A stretch of DNA of 51,003 nt from Mucidula mucida (lineage: Eukaryota > Basidiomycota > Agaricomycetes > Agaricales > Physalacriaceae). Position numbers and translations under genes: made by a program. Location: NCBI GenBank assembly GCA_015501055.1, contig JADNYV010000248.1:1-51003 (forward strand), given 5' to 3'. The notes under the pieces are model-generated. The model made no database searches, was not told the DNA's origin, and worked only from the letters and a program-made list of their open reading frames with translations. Positions 9,933-21,028 of this stretch are shown one piece after another. Position 1 is the first letter of the stretch, and each line of letters opens with the position of its first letter.

Positions 9933-12125
9933 TTAGCGGTAATGGGGGTTGCGACAAGAATGACAGTAAAAAGACTGAGAGCACAGCTTTGGTTTGGTCA
10001 GGCTCCGAGCTGGTAGCCCAATCATGATCCTCTGCAGTGCATCCAACCTATAATCATGTTCCCCTGTAGTAAGACTCTGGAGCGCTCGAGAAATTCCCGC
10101 ATGTACGCTGGAATCCTCGCAGTTGTTGAGTAGGAACTCTATTTCCGCTTGCAGGATCTCAGGATAGCTAAGAACGTGTTGAATTGGAAGTTGTAAGATA
10201 TGCAGATGCAACTCACAGAGAAGAGAACCTAGAAAACACCTCCCCGGTAACATTCCGAACGCTCAGCTGTCCTTTGATGTTCTCCAGCGCTAGATTCTTG
10301 AGAATTTGAATGCCAAACTAACGATGGTGACTATCAGATATCGGTCTTTCTTGTTGATTCTACATCATACCTTATCTGCAAGACGATACATCGACTTTGG
10401 CGAGCATCCTCCTTGCGCTGGCAACGCCCCAAGACTATTGAAGTGAATCTCGTTGAAGTATATGTATCGAATTAGCGCTTCCCAGCTGTCATATCATGTT
10501 AGCGTCATTAACAGTCAAGAATGAGAGACTCACGTCGCGAAGGCGGTATCCTTCATCACAATCACGCGCCCCATTCGCATAAAATTCTTCTCCGTCACGT
10601 CCTGGACATGCCTACAACACGATATCAGACCACGAGTCAGAGTAAACTCAAAGGATACCAACGTGAGAGCGACGGTTAGGTCTTCGTTCGTGGGTGTGAC
10701 CTTGTCTCCATTACCATCTTCGTCGTCCTTCGGTACGCTGGCAGAGGGAATCGCTGGGTCGCAAGAAGACTCATCCTCAGGTTGACTCGTCGGAGCCCTG
10801 CTAAGAAGAATATCAATATGAATCACCCAAGAACAAGACTCGTACATCGGCTCGCGAAACAATGGCTCAATAAGACGAGGACTGTCATCTTCGGCCATAA
10901 GTACCGGTGAGTCTTGGGGCAAGGGCGTCAAAGGGCATTTGATTATGAAGGGGCTTAGACAACGACTTGGGGGGCTGGGACATCGGCTTGGTGGACTGGA
11001 TCGGCCCACTTCACTAGGACATCGGCCCACTTCACTAGGACATCGGCTCGGTGGACTGGATCCCGATGGCCATGGGATCCGCACCGAAATTGGTCCCTCG
11101 AGGTCGCTGTCCTCGCCCGGATAATCATACGCTTCCGTCTCCATGTCCTCGTCCTGAAGCTCAAATAGATCTAAAGGGACGCTCTCCGATCCTTTGCAAC
11201 CATGCGATGCAACTTTGCACTGAATCAGGAGATGGACAAGGAAGAAACTAAACCACATACGCAGTAGGTCCAAGTCGTCGTTGAAACCACGTAGAATTGC
11301 AGAGCTCGCATAAATCTCCTTTGGATGATAAGCGCCACCGTTTTCGGTCCTCTTCGAATACAGGTAAAACTTCGTGTCCACCATGCAACCCGTGCGAATA
11401 CTTTCCGCCAGCCCAGCGGCGGCGCGGCGCTCAGCTTGTTGTGGTATCGTCTTAGTTTCGATGCGACCATGGCCCATCTCCACCACGAACGTGAACATGA
11501 AGGTGTCCTCCTCCCCGTTCTTACTCCCGCCTTCCTTGTAATCAGATGGATGCTCGTAGTTAAACGTGCCAATGACGATGGTCTCTGCTAGAACGACCGA
11601 AACTTTATCGCACGACCGAGTGATGCCTTCTGGTCCCGGAGCGCGTAACGTGCATGAGATGTGTTTGATCCCGAGATGACCGGCGAACGCAATTGTACTA
11701 GAATCAAAGTGCGCGCGAACGGTCAAGTTTGTGGCTTTCAAGTAGCGATCTGAGGTCTGGAAGGGGCGATAGGGTTAGTACCTCATTGCGCTTGACTTAG
11801 TTGCCTCCCATACCGGAATAGACTCCTGACTGGAGGAATCGACAATCGTCAGCCTCCTTCTACTTCGCGCGGCAGCGAGTACAGGCTGGAGGACGCTCTT
11901 GGGTACCGAAGGTCGCTCTGGCAGTCGATGGGTTTGAATTCCGAAAGTCCATCCCAATCCACAGCTATCGGTCAAGATCTCTGGTCCCTCAGGCTGATGT
12001 CGTCGACGAAGAAGTGCTGCTCTCGGAATGGATAAGGTGGACGTGAACGTCAATGGATTGTGGGTAACTTGTTCAGCGCGGGCAACAGTCAGGACGGGTG
12101 TGGGCGGCTTCACAGCAGTCGCCAT
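9933..12125 (-). CDS. BTB/POZ protein with MATH-like N-terminus (paralogue A), eight exons
   Basis: My exon model is 12125-11814, 11756-11261, 11212-10846, 10797-10659, 10601-10534, 10485-10371, 10317-10229 and 10167-9933. It sums to 1821 nt, exactly 606 codons plus stop. Residues about 8-200 form a beta-rich MATH-like region. A BTB-like module starts at CMVDTKFYLYSK and IYASSAILRGF. It is interrupted by an acidic, Ser/Pro-rich insert of about 140 residues and resumes with FMRMGRVIVMKDTAFATWEA. The C-terminal part has SPKSMYRLADK and EVFSSYPEI, typical of fungal BTB proteins, and ends in a Cys-His cluster (CHSCRNPHYR). Such proteins often act as substrate adaptors for cullin-3 ligases, but no substrate can be inferred here. 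The insert contains tandem RCPSEVG repeats absent from paralogue B at 16080-18057. Confidence 0.75.
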
Positions 12126-13366
12126 GGTGGGAGTGAGAAGGAGAGCCTTGGGCGCTTACCAGCCTCGTGTTATATGCTGTCGTAAGTGTACATCATGGGT
12201 GCGCTTGAAGCCTCTTCTGTGATCCAAGTGACAGGTTAGAAGAGCTCTCATCAAACTTTGTTACTCACGCGCGCTGGGAATGCGTCACCTTTCCAGTAAA
12301 CAATACCGTCTTGTCCCGACGACAGGCGTCTCTTCACAAGTACCACTGGACAAATGATATGGTGAAGGGAATCAAATCCATAGTTGGTTTAGTCGTCGAC
12401 CAGTAGCAATATGTTATACGGGAAATGGGTAATCCCTGCGTCGACGTGCAGAAGTTTTGGCTAATCGGTCTCTCCAAGGTGAGTCGCGCTTTAGCATAGT
12501 AAATGAGCTTGAAGACACGTTATCTGAGTGTATAAGACGCGCAAGTAGCTGGAGCCTGCATTTGGCGATGATGGGAGGAAGGAAGGACATTGATCGGCCC
12601 GATCCCGGCTTTCTTTCCGACAGCCGCCTTGCTGTGTCCAACCTTTGCAATCGCAGCCGTCATGCTAGGCAAAAGAGCACGATATTTCTCCACCTGACAT
12701 CTACTAACTCTTTCAGGCGTATCCGATCTTTCAGTGCCCTAGATTGACTCGTTTTCGAGATGCCCATAATAAGTGTCTAGCGCTCGTTGAAGGTGTAACA
12801 TCATCGTTCCTCGCTCTACATGGTACGGCACCCAATGTCCTTGCTGTATGGATCTAGAAACAGAATCATAGAGTTTTTGAGAACATCACTCATACATGAT
12901 ACAGGAGACCGACAGGGAATCATTTGCAAAGTGGCCTTTGGTAATGCTTTTTATCTTGGGAGCGACCTCGCGGATGCTGATACACCTTTGCAGACAATAA
13001 AGTTGCTTTTCGTGTTTGACAGATGCCATCGTAGCGATGGTATCGGAACGTACTTTTTCCTAGCATCTCATCCTCTGCCTCGTCGAATTTTAGTACCTTT
13101 CCTCGTGTGTTTCATTCTCAGAAATCTCAAGCCAGCGATACCAGGGAAACCTTTCACTAACACGAGCGAAAGGTGTCGCACATCATTAAGTACCGGTCTG
13201 ATTCTGGGGTCGTGGAGCTGAATGCATCTTTGATACTCCTCTCGACGCTCGTCTGCTTCTTTGATCACCATCGGAGAAACAGAACTGCGGCGGCACCTTC
13301 AAACAAGACCTTGACCACGGATTCTTAACATTTCCCTTCAACTTCCTCCTCTCTGTGACTACTGCC
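12126..13366. other. intergenic between BTB A and membrane glycoprotein gene
   Basis: About 1.2 kb separating two divergently transcribed genes, so it should hold both promoters. The longest frames (12820-13221 plus, 133 codons; 12414-12650 minus) show no family motif, signal peptide or splice support and are treated as chance. No TATA box is convincing. Confidence 0.5.
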
Positions 13367-15258
13367 ATGCGCCTGCCATTTAACAGAATCATCCGGAAAG
13401 TTACCAAGTATCGGTTGGGTTACAACGTCCAGAGAGGTATGACGTCCATTCCTCTCATACTCTGTGGACCGACTACGTGCTCTTCCTCAGATTATCCCGG
13501 GCATTGGACGACTCCCGTCGTCCTTTTTGTTTACATGGCGCTGGCTACTTTCCTTGCTCTGATGAATAGTGAGATTGTCATTTCCGCCAACATATATGTG
13601 CTGACCAATGGTATCAGTTCCTCTAACCGCGTACGACACTGTCCAAGAGTACACGTACACTCCGAACGCGACTATACTACCTCTGCCATTCTCGTATCTT
13701 GTCCCGACATTCTTGAGATCCCGTCTCCCGGATTTCTCGCCTCGGACTCTCCGCGTTGGGGATATTCTCTATCTGAACGAATCCATCGAGGAATACAATG
13801 TTACTTCAGCTGATGTAGACAGCTTTCTCTTCTACAACAATCCGTTGACATCGTGTGATGTGGTACGATACATTGTCTCTCTCCTTGTTGTTGGCCATTG
13901 CATTTACACTGCAAATAGCAAGACATGACTATGCAGATATATACAAACACAATCGGTATCCCTCCCATGCGCATTTCGGTACGTACTTTACCTCTCAGTA
14001 CCGGCGCGTATCCGGCCCATGATGTATCATTGAACGTCGCAGGCTCGTATATCTTGCTGGTTCCCTGTTCGGCTCAAGTTACAGTGGGAGTCTATTTATC
14101 ATCCTTCCTTTGCTTTTGATCTGGTAGGTAGTCTGAATTAGTTCTCTGAGTGTATTCAGTGTGCACTGGTACTGGTACTGATTCTTTGTAGGAACATGTG
14201 CTGTCCTTGTGTGTCTGCCACTTCCCATTTGGTGCTGCATACTGAATTTATGTGTCTACTGCTAGCTCTGATAGGTGCTCAAATGCCTCTATTGTCATGT
14301 CGTGCATTGGCGACAGGGAGGAGCCTGCTCAAGGGAGTATTGTGGAATGGACGATAGGTGGTGAAGCGAATTGTCCAGGATCTTCTCCCCCGTCAGCTCC
14401 GGATCTTACAGATCATCTGCCTTGCAACTCGGATCCTGTCAACTTTGTTGCTTCTCTCGAGCGAGTGAAGATAATGGAGGCAGACGGCAGGCAGCATTAT
14501 ATCTTCGTCAGTGACAAGGACCAGGATTGTGTTTACTTTCAGGATCCGATATGTGCATCTACATATGCCCTTGCCAAGGAGAATGCGTTCCAAGGCGTAT
14601 ATCATTATATTCGCCGGGACCTGGGGATTCGCTCGCCGAACCAGATCTGGGGATCCCCGGTTGTATTCAACAAGACTATCCACGCTCTTCCTCCAAATAT
14701 CAGCTCCATGCCATCGACGGCAAACGAGTTGCGCGCGAACCGTACAGGAAGTACATGGGTACCTTGGGACATGGAGCATGATACATCTATCAAAACACCA
14801 AAGATTTATTACTCTCGCTGGACTTATCGTCGCAAGTCATTGGGGTCAGCGATCACGAGCGTTTTTGTCGCAACATTCACGATGCTGGCGGCGATCTGGA
14901 AAGGCTTCTCCTTCATCGCGGGGCTTGTGATATCAAAGGGTGCGTGTTACATCGTTTCCGGCTGGATCGACGTTCATAGTTCATAGCGGATGACGAGGTG
15001 GGACCGCCGAACGAGCTTGAGCCTGATACAGTCAGGGAATTGCGAGAGGAGCAGACAGAGTTGGCAACACAAGTGCGGCGATTGGAAAACGAAATGCAGC
15101 GGATGCTTCGGAGGCATCAGGAGCCTGAGTATAGATTGTCGTTGGCCGATATGGGTGCTAGTCCTGTTACGGAATCGCTGCTGTCAGCTGTTAATCGCGA
15201 CTCAAAGGACTCGGAGGAGGATTGGAATGGGAGTCAGGACGCGTACGACAGGGTGTGA
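13367..15258 (+). CDS. agaricomycete membrane glycoprotein of unknown function, multi-exon
   Basis: Exons supported by frame and splice sites are 13367-13436, 13491-13568, 13618-13862, 13937-13978, 14043-14123, a long exon ending at 14939, and 14987-15258. The join between 14192 and about 14290 is unclear because a TGA intervenes. The protein starts MRLPFNRIIRKVTKYRL and has a first membrane helix (VVLFVYMALATFLALMN). A long extracytoplasmic part with N-glycosylation sequons follows (YTPNATI, LNESIE, FNKTIH, LPPNISS). A second helix comes after the family hallmark RRKSLGSAITSVFVATF. The last exon adds an acidic coiled coil (LREEQTELATQVRRLENEM) as a cytoplasmic tail. I recognise this layout from uncharacterised agaricomycete proteins and know of no assigned function. 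Confidence 0.7.
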
Positions 15259-16079
15259 GGTGGTGTGAAGGGAGGAAGCTATGGACTGTGTAACTGGAAG
15301 GCCTGGAGTCTATAGATTTTCTATTTCCATTGTGCATGAGCGAGAATTGAGTGTAAAAATCAAGAACAAAAGCGGGAGGTCAGCTGACGTCAGCGTCCTT
15401 GCCTCTTGCCGCCACCATTGTTTGAACAACGACGAGCGACCCGCATCCTCTAGAAGCCGACTCAATGTTTTCGTGCGATTATGCGATGGAGCAGTAATTA
15501 TTGGAGGGACGGGACCAGCGACGCTCAGAGTAGTCCACGCTCGTCGTGACTTCGCATCGATCCTAGCGCTCTATTCAACATCCATAGCGCCCGGTGTCCT
15601 GGTGCGGAGTCAATGCCCTCTTCCTCCGTCGGCGGTCTGACATTGGACATCGCCGGGAACCTCACCCAATAGCAGACAACGGCAAGCAAGCAAATATTCG
15701 GTCTAGTTCATACGCGAGGCAATGCATCCTGTTGCTTTTGATATACACCCCACTCAACGAATGTGTGGATGTATGAGTATCTATCTGTCCTGTTCGTATG
15801 GCACTGTCACATTTGCGAATATTTACTACACCTTTCCAAGCCATCGACACTGGGGGGATTTCGAGCGCAGTCTACGACAACAGCGAGCTTTACAGGAGGA
15901 GATGGACCTTGACAGCACGCCACCAACGTCTACCGAGTATCTCCGAGAACTTGTCACGCCTTCATTCACCTTTAAAGACCTCGGCGCACGGGTGTAAGAG
16001 AACCTGGTACAATACAGTAAGTGTAGATTAGATGAATTTCTTCAATTCGTACAGAAGCCATTCGTAATATAACCACTCT
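15259..16079. other. intergenic with a possible small 3' exon
   Basis: About 820 bases between two convergent genes. A plus-strand open stretch ends at 15997, with a charged segment (DFERSLRQQRALQEEMDLD) and a Thr/Pro-rich part near its end. It could be a leftover 3' exon of a glycoprotein-like gene or a chance frame. No other feature was found. Confidence 0.35.
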
Positions 16080-18057
16080 TTAGCGGTAATGGTAGTATTT
16101 GCAAGATTGACAGTAGGTCGACTTGGGGCACAAAATGGGTACGGTCTGGCTCTTAGGCTGAATCAGCCCCGTAAATCGACTAATGATCCTCTGCATCGCT
16201 TCTAGCCTATGCGCATATTCTCCCGCAATAGGAGTCTGAAGTGTATCGGAAATGCCCGCCTGTACACTGGAATCCGCATAGTTGCTCAAACGAAATTCAG
16301 TTAATCGGTTGCGCAACAGCCACTCACCTCAGCGATGACATTCTGAACGGTGAGCTGTTTCTTGATATTCTCCAACGCTAACGCCTTGAGGGTATCGATG
16401 CCATACTAAACATGCGGATTCAACGACCAAAGTCAAGATCCGCAAAAGAGGGCCACGTACCTTATCTGCAAGGCGGTACATCGACTTCGGCGAACACTGT
16501 ACTCCTGGAGATCCTTTGGACGGCGAGGGGCCAGTCGAGCGAGAACGAAGGTCCTTGAAGTGAGTCTCCCTGAAGTAAATATAATGAATCAGGGCCTCCC
16601 AACTACGACATATCCGAAATGAGTATCAACATCATCGTAAGCGATGAAGCTGGACGGCAACTTACGTCGCGAAGGCGGTATCCTTGAGCACGATCACTCG
16701 CCCCATTCTCATGAAGTTAGTCTGTGTCACGGCTTGGACGTTTCTGCGATACAACATTAGTCTATACGTCAGAGTAAATGATAAACTCTCAAACATCAGC
16801 GCGATAGCGAGGTCCTTGTTCGTAGGTTTGGCCTTGTCTCCATCTCCAACTTCGTAAGTTGCTGGGCTACAAGGAGAGATACCATTGGGCGCAGTCGTAA
16901 TCGCTTCACTACAAGGAAGATCAGTATTCTGCGTGTCGGCTAAGAAAGAAAACCCTTACGTCCCGTCACGAAGTCCTAATTCACCAGAATCTCGCGAAAA
17001 CGGGTTGTCGTCTGGCTGTGAAGGGTTCAATTCCTGCGGGGCCGGCGGAAAGGAGATGGACACTGGGTCCTCAGACTCAAGGTCACTGTCATCGCCTGGA
17101 AAATCGTAATCCTCCGTCACCTGGTCCTCGTCCTCCAGCTCGAATAGGTCCAGAGAGACCGTCTCTGATCCTTTAAACCCACGTGATTGGACTTCCAAAT
17201 GAAGGATCAGAGGGCGCAAAGGAAAGGAGATACCACACACGCAAGACATCCAAGTCGGCACTAAAGCCGCGCAAGATCGCCGAGCTTGCATAGAGCTGCT
17301 TGAGATGGCTCGCTCCACCTTCAAAAATTTTCCTCGAGTACAAATAAAACTTGGTGTCCACCATACAGCCGGTGCGAAGGCTTGCCGCGATTCCGAGAGT
17401 AGTACGGGGTGCATTTTGCGCGGGTACGACTTTGCTATTCCTGGACGCGCTGCCCATCTCCACCACAAATGAGAAGCCAAAAGTATCTTCCTCTCGCCCT
17501 TCTCCAAGTTCCTCGTATTCAATGGGATGCTCGTAATGGAATGTTCCAACGGTGACACTTTTTGTTACAGCCACTGAGACCGTATCGCACGACCGAGTGA
17601 TACCATCGGGTCCCGGGGCACGCAGCGTGCATGAAACGTGGTTGATGGTCAGGCGCTCCGCAAACGCAGTTGTACTGGAATTGAAGTGCACACGGACTAT
17701 CAAGTTCGTGGCACTCCAGTTTGAAGGCTGTCCGAAGCAATTAGGATTACGTGAATAACCATGTTTATTTAATTGTGAACGTACTGGGATGGCATCTTGA
17801 CAGGATGGTTCAACAATCGTTAACCTCCCGCTCTTTTGTGCAGCAGTAAATATAGACTTCTGAATGCCGTCCGGTAGCGATGGTGGTAAGGGTTGAACGC
17901 CAAAGATCCATCCCAGACCACAGACGTCCGTCAGTATTTCCTGGCCATCGCGTTGTTGAAGAAGGTCTTTCGCCGGTATTGAAAAGGTAGACTTGACTGT
18001 TAAAGGATTTTGGGTGATCTGTTCAGCGCCAGCGACAGTCAAGACAGGTGTGGGCAT
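16080..18057 (-). CDS. BTB/POZ protein with MATH-like N-terminus (paralogue B)
   Basis: This is the tandem paralogue of the gene at 9933-12125, same strand and same intron positions. Exons are 18057-17785, 17727-17241, 17191-16960, 16908-16787, 16732-16666, 16602-16461 and 16405-16328, summing to 467 whole codons, then a last exon ending at 16080. Shared landmarks are SCTLRAPGPDGITRSCD, CMVDTKFYLYSRK, LYASSAILRGF, NFMRMGRVIVLKDTAFATW and SPKSMYRLADKYG, with a C-terminal CQSCKYYHYR. The insert splitting the BTB part is shorter and lacks the Cys/Pro repeats of A. The acceptor of the last intron has been lost: the only nearby AG (before caactatgcgg) puts the final exon out of frame. B may therefore make a protein with a different C-terminus or be an early pseudogene. 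Confidence 0.7.
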
Positions 18058-18302
18058 CGTAGTCGCCGTGGTGGTAGTGAGAGTGAGAAGCCGGGGCGCT
18101 TAGCAGCCTCGTGTTGTCGTAAGTGTACATCGTGAAGCATCTTCTGTGATTCCAGTGAGGGTTCAAAACGAAGCAGCTTCCATCGGGCCGATATCCGGTG
18201 TCTGCTTGTTTACCACGTTGTACACTCTATCTATTGCAACTCCAAGGGTCAGTCGTTTTATGCTCAACGGTTAGCATTACCGACAACAAAGATGTACAGG
18301 CA
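18058..18302. promoter_or_regulatory. divergent intergenic between BTB B and a small gene
   Basis: These 245 bases lie between the starts of two oppositely oriented genes and must contain both promoters. The first 140 bases resemble the region just upstream of BTB A (both contain tgtcgtaagtgtacatc and a following cttctgtgat), so part of the promoter was duplicated with the gene. No clear TATA box. Confidence 0.45.
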
Positions 18303-18620
18303 ATGGCGTCGAATGTCGCAGAGGAGATCGCTCCCTTGGATTGGATAAATGCTTTATCGCAGGATCCCACCGTTCTAGACATTCTCAGCCACAACGATCC
18401 CCCGTCTCTCTTGCAAATTCCCCTCATACGGGAATGTTTACACTCCATCTCTCTACCACATCAGAAACTACATGCTGTCATAGAGGTGCTAGAGCGGTCG
18501 CGGTATGGTGAAGGATGTGTCACACGTAGGACAATGTACCATATGTTTCAGAAGCATCATGCAACACTGATTTATGGGCGCCTCACTGCCGCTCGTCTGT
18601 ACAAGATTGCCATTCTATAG
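18303..18620 (+). CDS. small hypothetical protein, 105 residues
   Basis: A single-exon frame from ATG 18303 to TAG. The product begins MASNVAEEIAPLDWINALSQ and is largely helical by composition, with two Leu-rich segments (LLQIPLIRECLHSISLP and LHAVIEVLERS). No known domain, signal peptide or membrane helix. It is tail-to-tail with the F-box gene 140 bases away. Its 3' end is found again at about 7399 and, more weakly, near 37315, in each case next to an F-box fragment, so the two genes have been duplicated together. It could be an independent small gene or a relic of a larger one. Confidence 0.45.
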   Translation: MASNVAEEIAPLDWINALSQDPTVLDILSHNDPPSLLQIPLIRECLHSISLPHQKLHAVIEVLERSRYGEGCVTRRTMYHMFQKHHATLIYGRLTAARLYKIAIL

Positions 18621-18762
18621 TCTACAGTGTTTCGCCGGTTCGCTATGTACACAATAGCAACATACGGTAATCCCCGCTAGCGTCGTTCATCCCCGTCGCG
18701 CCCTTACAGCTACAACAAAAAGTCAAGAAATCTGACAGTATCGTAGTTATGTTCGGCACGCG

Positions 18763-20234
18763 TCATGCACGCATAGGACGTCCGTCTTGCGTTACAGAAA
18801 CCGGAAACTGGCGAGCTTGAAAGTACGCAAGCAGATTCCCCAAGTGAGGCGCTGACACATATCCATGAAGATCCAGATTACACGCTTCCAACTTTACTAC
18901 TCCTCGCTCCCACCCGCCACACCGAAGTGCCAGAATTTCCTGGATGATTGGGAGCTGGGAGTGGGCGACGGAGAGGGATATGTCCTGCAAGGCAGGGCAC
19001 ACCGGCTCCGTCAGGACTCGGAGGTCCTGATTGGAGGCCACAGTAGTGCTGTTGAAGCGCGAGTCGTGGACTCGGAGGCGAACAAGAGAGGACTGCATAC
19101 GAAGCAGCGCGCGCCAGCGGACTGTATCAAAATTGACCACAGCAGAGGGTCTGGACAATCGCTGCAGTTCAACATGATAGGAAACGAGTTTACACCCAGA
19201 TCTCGAAAGAAAATTCAGCGTTGGGTGCGTTGGCCAGCACGTGCCGGGTCGCAGCTCCTGCGCGATGCGAAAATCTACCAGCGCGGGTAGGGTCAAGCCA
19301 TTCAAAACGTCATCGTCCATCAACGGTCTCTCGCTTTCAATAGCGAGGTGCGTCAACTCCTTGTGGATGGAATGGGGTGAAATAATACCCCGTCCGGATG
19401 GAACCCAAAGTAAGTTTGCGAAGGCGCGAATAATGCTTGAGAGTTCGAACGAGAACGTCGACGCGAAGTTCAACATCAGGTATAACGAGGTCCTCTAGCG
19501 TACTAGACCCGCCGCGCATGTTATTCAAGATCCTCTTGGTAAATCGAAGCGATAATAAGTTGGGGGCGCTCGCGATGAGCTTGGCAGACCACTCTTGTAG
19601 CCCCGCTGGGATGCCTAGAGATTGCACGTCGTGCATCCCGATGTGCAGCTCCAGGAGTCGTGGGTAACTTGGCCGAAGAAAGTCAGCGACGGACGACCAT
19701 CTTGCAGATGACTGAATGTCCTCCGACCAAGGGGCGGTGGTCAAGATAGAAATGGAGTGGCAGCGGGGGAAGAGGGTAATGATGTGTCGATAGACACGTG
19801 TCTGCTGTGACAACTCTGAGTCGCCTTTGTCACTAAGAACGACGGAAAGGGGAAGTTCCCGAGCCAGGGCGACGCGTTTTTCAAGGCGACTGACAAACTT
19901 GGCTGCGGCTTGGTGTATCACCTCGGGTTGGGGGGAAAAGACTCGTGGAATGACAATGGAGATAACAGTGTAGAGGCATTGACTCGCGCTTGACAATGTC
20001 ACGCCAGAGTGTGCAGACTTGCATAAGAGTATATCGACTGCGCTGTAGCCCGAGCAGGAGTTCCGCAGTGCGCGTAGGCTGCGATACAACGTCACGTCGA
20101 TGTAGCAGGATGTATTGAATGAAAAGTTGGGCGAGGAGTTCGATTGGAAAAATCGAAAGGACGCTGATGTGGCGGACGGAGACATTTGTGATGGAGCAGT
20201 CAAATTTCATCTCCAATGACCGGAAGCCGCTCAT
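18763..20234 (-). pseudogene. F-box/LRR-like gene with two frame breaks
   Basis: The first ATG on the minus strand is at 20234. Residues about 20-85 are F-box-like (LSIFPIELLAQLFIQYILL, then MQVCTLWRDIVKRE), as in the large agaricomycete F-box families that recruit substrates to SCF ubiquitin ligases. The remainder has the usual leucine-rich plan, with segments such as SYPRLLELHIGMHDVQSL, APNLLSLRF and VCPALQDISLSV. The frame shifts at about 19982, where the truncated copy at 7.6 kb shows one base fewer, and again between about 19370 and 19410. Either the gene is dead or the assembly has errors. Around 480 codons would be encoded if continuous. Confidence 0.7.
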
Positions 20235-21028
20235 CTGCGCCTGCCTTACTATGTGAAAAGAGCAAGAGGCCAAAAAAGATTAACCTGTACAATGAACGCT
20301 GGCAGAGCAATATTAATGTTGAACGATGACCTAGATGGAAGCTATTGTTAACTCCGCAAGTAAGAAGTATACCAAAACCCAGAGAGATCCGAATGGAAGC
20401 AGAAGAAGAGACGGCCAATCTAGCTCTGCTTAGTAATCTCTAGCACGTGGATTCAAACATTCCTTTGTACGTCCACGTTCAGCCTATTGGCATGGCGAAT
20501 AGGCGCGTTACGGCTCTACTGACACCACCGTGAACCGTCTCATACCTCTGGCTACTATGCACACTATGCATTCCCTACATTTTTACTATCAAACTCCGCT
20601 GGCGCCTACTACCTAGTACCCTGTACCATAACACTTCGTGCGCCTGTATTTCTTGTCCGCTGTTGATGACTCCTTTATCGCAACCGCGACAAGAATATTC
20701 TCTCGTCTGAAACCGGAGTGCGTGCATGGTATGCGTGTCGTGCGTCTGAACTCTGATTCACGACTTACCTTCCCCAGGAATTGTCGCACCAAGAGAAATC
20801 GAGTCCCGATACTCCTATCAAGAGTAACAGCAGACTTGTCTCTCAATTCGGGCGACACAGACGCTGTTCAATCTCACTTGCAGCCTTCCGCGCGCAAGAC
20901 AGTATCTACGGGATATCCATGTTTACCGGCAGAGGTCTCACAATGGTCGACAGTTATAAGCGCGTTTCGACCGCCTCCAAAATCATCTTCCCCTCCCTTC
21001 ATTCTCCTGACGTGCTCATTTCACGATT
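20235..21028. other. intergenic between divergent F-box and GH5 genes
   Basis: About 800 bases with overlapping frames near 20613-20960 on both strands but no recognisable domain. This region carries the promoters of both neighbouring genes. No strong TATA or repeat was seen. Confidence 0.45.

Noticed and set aside
12820..13221. 133-codon plus-strand frame
   Set aside because: No motif, no splice support and unusual composition; probably chance in an intergenic region.
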